A stretch of DNA of 64,000 nt, taken from positions 34,182,760 through 34,246,759 of the forward strand of contig CM032127.1 in the NCBI GenBank assembly GCA_018894105.1, in the 5' to 3' direction. A model generated the notes under the pieces. The model did no database searches. It saw only the letters and a list, made by a program, of their open reading frames with translations, and was not told where the DNA came from. Numbering within the stretch: the first letter of the stretch is position 1; every line of letters starts with the position of its first letter. Of this stretch, positions 58,408 through 64,000 are shown one piece after another. Source of the stretch: Jacaranda mimosifolia. Its lineage: Eukaryota > Streptophyta > Magnoliopsida > Lamiales > Bignoniaceae. The position numbers and the translations under genes were made by a program.

Positions 58408-61302
58408 ATGGAGAATCCTAAACTAATTGATAATAAACCACAAGGTAAATCCAAACCTGATAAAAAGAGTAGACATAGGTCACATAGGGCTAGGTCTTCT
58501 CAAAAATTGGAAAAGAAAAAATTGAGAAAAGATAAACATGATTCTGATAAAAGAAAAATGTTTAGAAAATTTAGAAAGCATGGTGCCTGTTGGAAATGTG
58601 GTAAAATAGGACATTATGCTGATAATTGTAAAATGAGAGAAAAAATTAGGAGCCTAGATATTGATGATAATATCAAGGATGTTTTGTGCAAATTGATGCT
58701 TGAATCTTCTGATGAAGAAGATAATTCTGATCATGCATTCTCTGATTTCAATAATGCTTTGAATTGCATGAAATCTGATTGTGATGGAACTGTTAATTCT
58801 ACTGATTCTGATTCTGCAAATAGTAGTTCTGAATCTGATATGAATGTCAATCATATTATGGCACAATTTAATGAAGGTGTTATTAATGTTATTTCTGATA
58901 ATAGCGCTTTTGAATTGTTAAAAATGATTAAGGATCCAATTCTTAGATCTAAAATCATTGATAGCATAGGTGATGAACCTAGTACATCTAATTCTATTAA
59001 TGAAAATAGGATAGGTGGAAATAGTGAACCATACTCAATGACAGAGGTTTACAAAATGCTAGAAAGTAGGAATAAGCATAGCTCACCTACTACTATTGTT
59101 GACCTTAATAAAGAGGTTATTAGTCTTAAAAATGAGATTAATGAATTGAAAAGAAATAATAGATTTCTTGAGGATAGAATTAGGAAAATAGAGATTGCTC
59201 AAGGAAAGCAAATAGTGCCTTCCTCTTTGCCTGCTTCTCTACCTGTTTTCCCTGTCCCCAATTCCCCCAATAAGCCTAATTTATCTCTGTTCAAACTGAA
59301 TGATATGTTTGATGTGCCTGATAATTTTCAGTTTAATAATTTATCTGATGATTTTCTATCTAAATTAGAGATAGTTACTTCTCAGAAATGGTTAATTAAA
59401 ATAAAGCTTTTAATTGGAAATAGCTTTTCAAAAGAATTTACTGCACTAGTAGACAGTGGTGCAGATTTAAATTGCATTCAGGAAGGTTTAATACCTACTA
59501 GGTATTTTGAGAAAACATCTCATGTCCTTCGTTCTGCTAATGGAGAAAAACTAGATATAAGTTTTAAACTCCCCAATGCTTTTATTTGCAAAAATAAATG
59601 TTGCATTCCAATGAGTTTTCTTTTGGTTAAAAATATTTCTAACCAAATAATTTTGGGTACACCCTTTTTAAAGAAAATATTTCCTTTAAAAATGGTTAAT
59701 GAAAAAGGTTTTTCTGGAGTCTTTAATGGTAAAGATTTAACTTTTCAGTTTATAACTGAACCGTTTTCCAGAATGCTGAATCAACTTCAGGATTTGATTG
59801 TTAATAAAAATAATCAAATTAATTTTCTTAAGGAAGAAATTGTTAGTCTTAATATAGATGAACAATTGCAAAATCCTAAATTAAAGGAAAAAATTGCTTT
59901 AATTGAAACAGGTTTAATTGTTTCTGTTTGCAATGATCATCCAAATGCTTTTTGGAATAGAAAGAAGCATATTGTTGATTTGCCTTATGATGATTCATTT
60001 GATGGTAGTATCCCTACTAAGGCTAGGCCGTGTCAAATGAATAGTGAAACTTTGGTTTATTGCAAAAAAGAAATAGAGTCTTTATTGCATAAAGGGTTAA
60101 TTAGACCTACCAAGTCTGCTTGGTCCTGCACTGCATTCTATGTGAATAAACACAGTGAGCAAGAACGTGGTGCACTTAGATTGGTCATTAATTATAAACC
60201 TCTTAATAAAGCCTTAAAATGGATTAAGTACCCAATCCCCAATAAAAAAGATTTGCTTGATAGATTATTCAGTGCAAATATCTTTTCCAAATTTGATTTA
60301 AAATCTGGATATTGGCAGATTCAAATAGCTGAGTCTGATAGGTATAAAACTGCCTTCAATGTTCCTTTTGGGCAATATGAATGGAATGTTATGCCTTTTG
60401 GTCTGAAGAATGCCCCTTCAGAATTCCAGAAGATTATGAATGATATCTTCAATCCTTATAGTGATTTCATAATTGTTTACATCGATGATATATTGGTGTT
60501 TTCTAATAATATAGAAATGCATTTTAAACATTTGCATGTGTTTAAACAGGTCATGATAAATAGTGGTCTGGTCATTTCTAAGCCCAAAATGGTTTTATGT
60601 CAAACCAAAATTAAATTTTTGGGTCATTTCATTGAAAAAGGTAATATCATACCTATTGATAGGAGTATTGAGTTTGCATCTAAATTTCCTGATGTCATTC
60701 TTGATAAAACTCAATTGCAAAGGTTTTTAGGGAGTCTTAATTACATTTCTCCTTATTATAAAAATCTTGCTGATGATACTGCATGCTTACATGATAGGCT
60801 TAAGAAATTGCCTAAGCCTTGGAATGATGAGCACACACAATCTGTAATTAGGATTAAGAATAGGGTTAAAGAATTGCCTTGCCTTATGTTGTCTAATCCT
60901 AATTGGGAAAAAATCATTGAAACTGATGCATCTAATATTGGTTTTGGTGGTATTTTAAAACAAGTTAATCCTAGTAATAAACAGGAAATTCTTGTTAGAT
61001 TTTATTCTGGTAAATGGAATTCAAGCCAGTCTAATTATGCTACTGTAGTCAAAGAAATTTTTGCTATAGTAAAATGTGTTCTTAAATTTCAAGATGACTT
61101 GTATAATCAATTTTTTATTATAAAAACTGATTGTCAAGCTGCACAATTCATGTTTAATAAAGATTTTAAACATAATGTTTCAAAGCAAATGTTTGCGAGG
61201 TGGCAAGCTTATTTAGCCCCTTTTGATTTTAAAATTGTTTATAAGAAAGGGAATGAGAATTATCTCCCTGACTTCTTAACAAGAGAATTCTTGCAGGGCT
61301 AA
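58408..61302 (+). CDS. Pararetroviral polyprotein remnant: zinc knuckle, protease, RT, RNase H
   Basis: The first ATG is at 58408 (964 residues). The frame is open from 58375, after a TAA at 58372, so this is the 3' part of a longer polyprotein. A basic stretch precedes a CCHC knuckle (C61, C64, H69, C74) at the coat protein's C-terminus. A Ser/Asp-rich acidic region (about 90-135) and a coiled-coil-like stretch (about 230-265) follow. The protease motif ALVDSGADLN has its Asp at 349. RT has FDLKSGYWQIQ (D630) and YIDD (691-694). RNase H keeps D840, E883, D908 and D955. These domains would process the polyprotein and copy pregenomic RNA into DNA. All catalytic residues are present and no stop interrupts the frame. 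The movement domain and most of the capsid are missing. Its stop overlaps the next start as TAATG. Confidence 0.85.
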   Translation: MENPKLIDNKPQGKSKPDKKSRHRSHRARSSQKLEKKKLRKDKHDSDKRKMFRKFRKHGACWKCGKIGHYADNCKMREKIRSLDIDDNIKDVLCKLMLESSDEEDNSDHAFSDFNNALNCMKSDCDGTVNSTDSDSANSSSESDMNVNHIMAQFNEGVINVISDNSAFELLKMIKDPILRSKIIDSIGDEPSTSNSINENRIGGNSEPYSMTEVYKMLESRNKHSSPTTIVDLNKEVISLKNEINELKRNNRFLEDRIRKIEIAQGKQIVPSSLPASLPVFPVPNSPNKPNLSLFKLNDMFDVPDNFQFNNLSDDFLSKLEIVTSQKWLIKIKLLIGNSFSKEFTALVDSGADLNCIQEGLIPTRYFEKTSHVLRSANGEKLDISFKLPNAFICKNKCCIPMSFLLVKNISNQIILGTPFLKKIFPLKMVNEKGFSGVFNGKDLTFQFITEPFSRMLNQLQDLIVNKNNQINFLKEEIVSLNIDEQLQNPKLKEKIALIETGLIVSVCNDHPNAFWNRKKHIVDLPYDDSFDGSIPTKARPCQMNSETLVYCKKEIESLLHKGLIRPTKSAWSCTAFYVNKHSEQERGALRLVINYKPLNKALKWIKYPIPNKKDLLDRLFSANIFSKFDLKSGYWQIQIAESDRYKTAFNVPFGQYEWNVMPFGLKNAPSEFQKIMNDIFNPYSDFIIVYIDDILVFSNNIEMHFKHLHVFKQVMINSGLVISKPKMVLCQTKIKFLGHFIEKGNIIPIDRSIEFASKFPDVILDKTQLQRFLGSLNYISPYYKNLADDTACLHDRLKKLPKPWNDEHTQSVIRIKNRVKELPCLMLSNPNWEKIIETDASNIGFGGILKQVNPSNKQEILVRFYSGKWNSSQSNYATVVKEIFAIVKCVLKFQDDLYNQFFIIKTDCQAAQFMFNKDFKHNVSKQMFARWQAYLAPFDFKIVYKKGNENYLPDFLTREFLQG

Positions 61303-62786
61303 TGGAAGCTGGTTACTCCCCTTTCTCCAATAGAGGAGGATGGCGTGGTTCTTCCAATAGAGGAAGAGGCCGACATGTCAATGTTCCTAAGCCGCCATTA
61401 ATACAACATGGCAAAATGAAGCTAATAGAAGCTTCTTCTGACCGTTCTTTTGGTCAAACCACCCAATTTCCCCAATATTTTTGTGATCCAATGTTCACAG
61501 ACCCAAATTTGCTAGCCGAATTCATGAAATTCCAGCAAACTAAAGCAGCAGAAGAAAATAAATCTTCTAGCTCTTCATCCAGCCAAACCCAATCCCAAGC
61601 CGAAGGATCTAATAAAAGACCTTCTTATGTTAACGTGGCTGCTCATATTGAAACCGTGGTTGATGAGGATAGCCTTGTCACCTTTGAGCAGAAATCTGCC
61701 AAGGACCCAATTTTGGTTCTTGAGAAGTCCGATCTCAAATGGAGAGATCAGCCCTGGAAATTGTTCCAGAGGTATTTGGATGTGGCCTCATATCCTGCTG
61801 GTTCTTACAAGAACAGGTCTTTTTATGAGAATATACTCATAAGCTCTGGTTCTGCAGAGGTCAAGCATAATGAAGCTAATACGCAGGAAAAAATGAATTT
61901 CGCGTATAGTAGGATCATAATTAAAAAGATCATTTCAATTGAAGAATGGGGTATCTCTTCATTAAAAGAGAAAGAATTATTCATTAACCAGGGTATAATT
62001 AAATACACCTTTTGGGATTATATCCAGGCATTTTCAAATGCGCTGTTATATGAAAACAATAGGAGGAAGCATACTTGGTTTATTAAGGTATGCCCAGAAG
62101 TCTTCAATAATGGACTTCCCAATTGGTTTTTTGATTGGTGGCAATTCCACGGTCCCTCAGAAAAAATTTTACCAGATCAATTCAGAAGGGGATTTGAGGA
62201 ATGGAAAAAATATGCCCCGTCCTTATTACAGGAAGAGGATAGTGATAAAGCCTCGTTTCAATTTTATTCAGAATTTGGTATCCCATGGATTTGGAAATGG
62301 TGTCCAGAGGTTGGGGTAAATCAGTTCAACAATCCATGTCTGCAAAGAACATATTATTGCAAATGGTGGAATAAGATGCTTCAGTTCGATAAAAATACAA
62401 AGCGAATTGAAGGAAAAGAAACCCTTGATAATGTAAACTTAATGACCCAGGTTTACAAAGAAAAATTCGAAAGGGATCAACAAAAGGAGGCATCGTCAAT
62501 TTTGGGTCTAGCCTCTGAAAAAATTCGTCGGCGCAAAGGAAAAATGTCTAAAGCCGATCTGATGAATGAAGTCCTCAAAATGGTCCAAGAGCAAGTAGGA
62601 CAGTTTGAAGATAATAGCTCAGACACTGAGGAAAATAACTCCGCCAGTGACACTGCATCAATGAGCTCCAAATCTGCTTCAAGAGTTGAAGATTTTCAAG
62701 AAGCTCAAGATCCAGAGGATAATATTCCTTCTGACGAAGCTGTCAGGAAATTCATCTCTGACATGGAGCAACAAAATAAGTTGTAA
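61302..62786 (+). CDS. Pararetroviral second ORF product, function unknown
   Basis: 494 residues from the ATG sharing its A with the upstream stop (TAATG), which suggests termination-reinitiation. It opens with an Arg/Gly-rich segment (residues 11-24, GGWRGSSNRGRGR) like RNA-binding RGG tails, then a Ser/Gln-rich run (about 86-105). The middle is rich in Trp and aromatic residues (LPNWFFDWWQFHGP at about 272, GIPWIWKWCPEV at about 327), suggesting a folded domain. The C-terminus is acidic and Ser-rich (about 435-490). I recognise no catalytic motif. Similar Trp-rich proteins occur downstream of RT in endogenous florendoviruses, by recall only. It could act in translation or RNA binding, but that is a guess. 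Intact frame. Confidence 0.75.
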   Translation: MEAGYSPFSNRGGWRGSSNRGRGRHVNVPKPPLIQHGKMKLIEASSDRSFGQTTQFPQYFCDPMFTDPNLLAEFMKFQQTKAAEENKSSSSSSSQTQSQAEGSNKRPSYVNVAAHIETVVDEDSLVTFEQKSAKDPILVLEKSDLKWRDQPWKLFQRYLDVASYPAGSYKNRSFYENILISSGSAEVKHNEANTQEKMNFAYSRIIIKKIISIEEWGISSLKEKELFINQGIIKYTFWDYIQAFSNALLYENNRRKHTWFIKVCPEVFNNGLPNWFFDWWQFHGPSEKILPDQFRRGFEEWKKYAPSLLQEEDSDKASFQFYSEFGIPWIWKWCPEVGVNQFNNPCLQRTYYCKWWNKMLQFDKNTKRIEGKETLDNVNLMTQVYKEKFERDQQKEASSILGLASEKIRRRKGKMSKADLMNEVLKMVQEQVGQFEDNSSDTEENNSASDTASMSSKSASRVEDFQEAQDPEDNIPSDEAVRKFISDMEQQNKL

Positions 62787-63040
62787 TTGATGTAATTGAT
62801 TAGTGAAGCAAATAGTTGCTTCTGGGGAAAACAAATAGTGTTTTTCACTGTGCAGGTAAAACAATAGTGTTTTCACTGTGCACTTTCCAAAAGGTGAATA
62901 GTAAATCACTGTTCACTTTTGACTTTCGGTAAAGTAAATAGTACTTTACTGTTGGTCACTGTTGCGGATTCGAAAATTTTGAAGTCCGCACAGTACCATT
63001 CTTTTGTTTATAAGTAGACGTTAGATTCATTTGTAAAGGA
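62787..63040 (+). promoter_or_regulatory. Pararetroviral promoter region with repeated AATAGT/CACTGT motifs and TATA box
   Basis: AATAGT occurs at 62811, 62834, 62863, 62897 and 62937, with CACTGT at 62846, 62874, 62907 and 62957 between or after them. AATAGTG and CACTGTT are nearly complementary, so each pair can form a small hairpin. A TATA-like box (TATAAG) is at 63009-63014, so transcription would start near 63040. The place, between the last ORF and the leader, is where caulimovirids keep their pregenomic promoter. Promoter function is inferred. Confidence 0.55.
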
Positions 63041-63282
63041 GAGCTTTCGCACGCATACTCCCTATACTTTTCTTTCGATTTTGTAATTTGATATTCTGTA
63101 ATAGTTGAATTGTAATTAATATAGTTTTAAATTTGTAAATTTAAGAAGAGTTTTCTTCAGTTCGTGGTGGTTCGTGGTGTCCGGAGAGGTGTCCGAAGAG
63201 GTAATCCCTCTCATCCCCCTCCTTTTAATTATGGTTTTCCCTAGCCTAATGAAAGGCTAAGGGGTTCAGTGTTAAATAGACA
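63041..63282 (+). other. Putative pararetroviral leader, proximal part
   Basis: Pyrimidine- and AT-rich sequence with no ORF, after the inferred start site. I did not find the usual tRNA-Met primer site text (TGGTATCAGAGC) or an AATAAA here. Contains a short direct repeat (GGTGGTTCGTGGTGTCCG, with GTCCGAAGAG after it) near 63165-63200. Confidence 0.4.
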
Positions 63283-63632
63283 TGATAAAGATGTTGTTTG
63301 TTTAAATCATGGTTAATCAAGTAGTTTGGACTGTGATGTAGGTGTTTGATTTCGATTTACGTTTATAAATCATTACCCTGATGCTGTTATCCGGATCTCT
63401 CCCCTTTCGGGTTCTAAGTACCTTGACCACTGAGTAGATCTGTTGTCCCTTGTATGCCCTTGTTAGCCGGGGTAGGCGTTTGTGGGCTTTGGACGGAACC
63501 GATCTATGTCAGTTGTGTTAAAGTCTTGGGTAAAGTTCTCCCGATTTGGCGGTTTATTTCGTGTTGTTAAAGATCCGTGAACACTTAAGGTTTTGATCTA
63601 TGCCCGTATTTTGAATGATTATTCTTGCCTCA
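63283..63632 (+). repeat. Left arm of a perfect inverted repeat (350 bp)
   Basis: Every base from 63283 to 63632 is complementary, in inverse order, to 64000 down to 63651; I compared the arms line by line and found no mismatch. The spacer is 18 bp (63633-63650, TAAGATCCCGTCCCAAAA). Since the right arm ends at the window edge, the repeat may extend further. It lies in the putative viral leader, downstream of the viral promoter. Confidence 0.97.
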
Positions 63633-63650
63633 TAAGATCCCGTCCCAAAA

Positions 63651-64000
63651 TGAGGCAAGAATAATCATTCAAAATACGGGCATAGATCAAAACCTTAAGT
63701 GTTCACGGATCTTTAACAACACGAAATAAACCGCCAAATCGGGAGAACTTTACCCAAGACTTTAACACAACTGACATAGATCGGTTCCGTCCAAAGCCCA
63801 CAAACGCCTACCCCGGCTAACAAGGGCATACAAGGGACAACAGATCTACTCAGTGGTCAAGGTACTTAGAACCCGAAAGGGGAGAGATCCGGATAACAGC
63901 ATCAGGGTAATGATTTATAAACGTAAATCGAAATCAAACACCTACATCACAGTCCAAACTACTTGATTAACCATGATTTAAACAAACAACATCTTTATCA
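63651..64000 (-). repeat. Right arm of the perfect inverted repeat
   Basis: Exact reverse complement of 63283-63632, to the last base of the window. It may represent a second viral copy in the opposite, tail-to-tail orientation, or an assembly fold-back. Confidence 0.97.

Larger units (their letters stand above)
58372..64000 (+). mobile_element. Endogenous pararetrovirus (Caulimoviridae, florendovirus-like), 5'-truncated
   Basis: The block has two long overlapping frames, a promoter-like region and a leader, the gene order of a caulimovirid, and no LTRs or integrase. The first frame has zinc knuckle, protease, RT and RNase H; the second is a tryptophan-rich protein. The movement protein and most of the coat protein, expected upstream, are absent; the sequence begins abruptly after TA-rich DNA. 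Two long frames without a stop contrast sharply with the decayed gypsy elements nearby, so integration is comparatively recent. The block continues past the window through an inverted repeat. Genus is inferred from the two-frame layout; a database comparison is needed. Confidence 0.8.

Noticed and set aside
63600..63690. Rho-independent-type terminator hairpin
   Set aside because: The stem is 350 bp and perfect, in a plant/viral context; it is a large inverted duplication, not a terminator.

Overview
The window looks like nuclear DNA from an AT-rich eudicot plant, in a gene-poor stretch built almost entirely of nested transposable elements. I found no confident host gene. The evidence is plant-type Ty3/gypsy elements of the Tat lineage, plant Helitron ends, plant MITE families, a PIF/Harbinger transposase relic and an endogenous plant pararetrovirus. 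No species can be named from this sequence alone.

Layout. 1-10371: AT-rich DNA with several small DNA transposons (hAT-like MITE 1019-1542; TIR element about 5617-6231; 851-bp element 6883-7733 with a near-perfect target duplication; one MITE nested in another, 8536-9439). 10372-25965: head-to-tail Helitron copies on the minus strand, broken by a truncated Tat/gypsy element (A, 13115-20403, minus strand) and by a 3.4-kb noncoding insert (20637-23998). 26472-38997: a full-length Tat/gypsy element on the plus strand (D) with both LTRs, PBS, PPT and the target duplication GTGCT; it sits in an older gag-like relic and carries a 1.6-kb insert in its protease region. 40320-40862: two small plus-strand Helitron-type units in tandem. 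41756-51809: a second full-length Tat/gypsy element on the minus strand (B) with target duplication GTCTC. 52250-57500: a decayed PIF/Harbinger element (minus strand) and other relics. 58372-64000: part of an endogenous caulimovirid (florendovirus-like) with two long intact reading frames. It runs into a perfect inverted repeat (350-bp arms, 18-bp spacer) that continues past the window edge.

All three gypsy elements have the order gag, protease, RT, RNase H, archaeal-type RNase H, integrase. Their pol genes are broken by stops and frameshifts. Between integrase and 3' LTR each carries tandem repeats and an antisense gene with its own TATA box. One intron of that gene lies at the same codon in all three copies, with consensus splice sites in A and B. 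This conserved spliced antisense gene and the pararetroviral inverted repeat are the two most interesting signals here.
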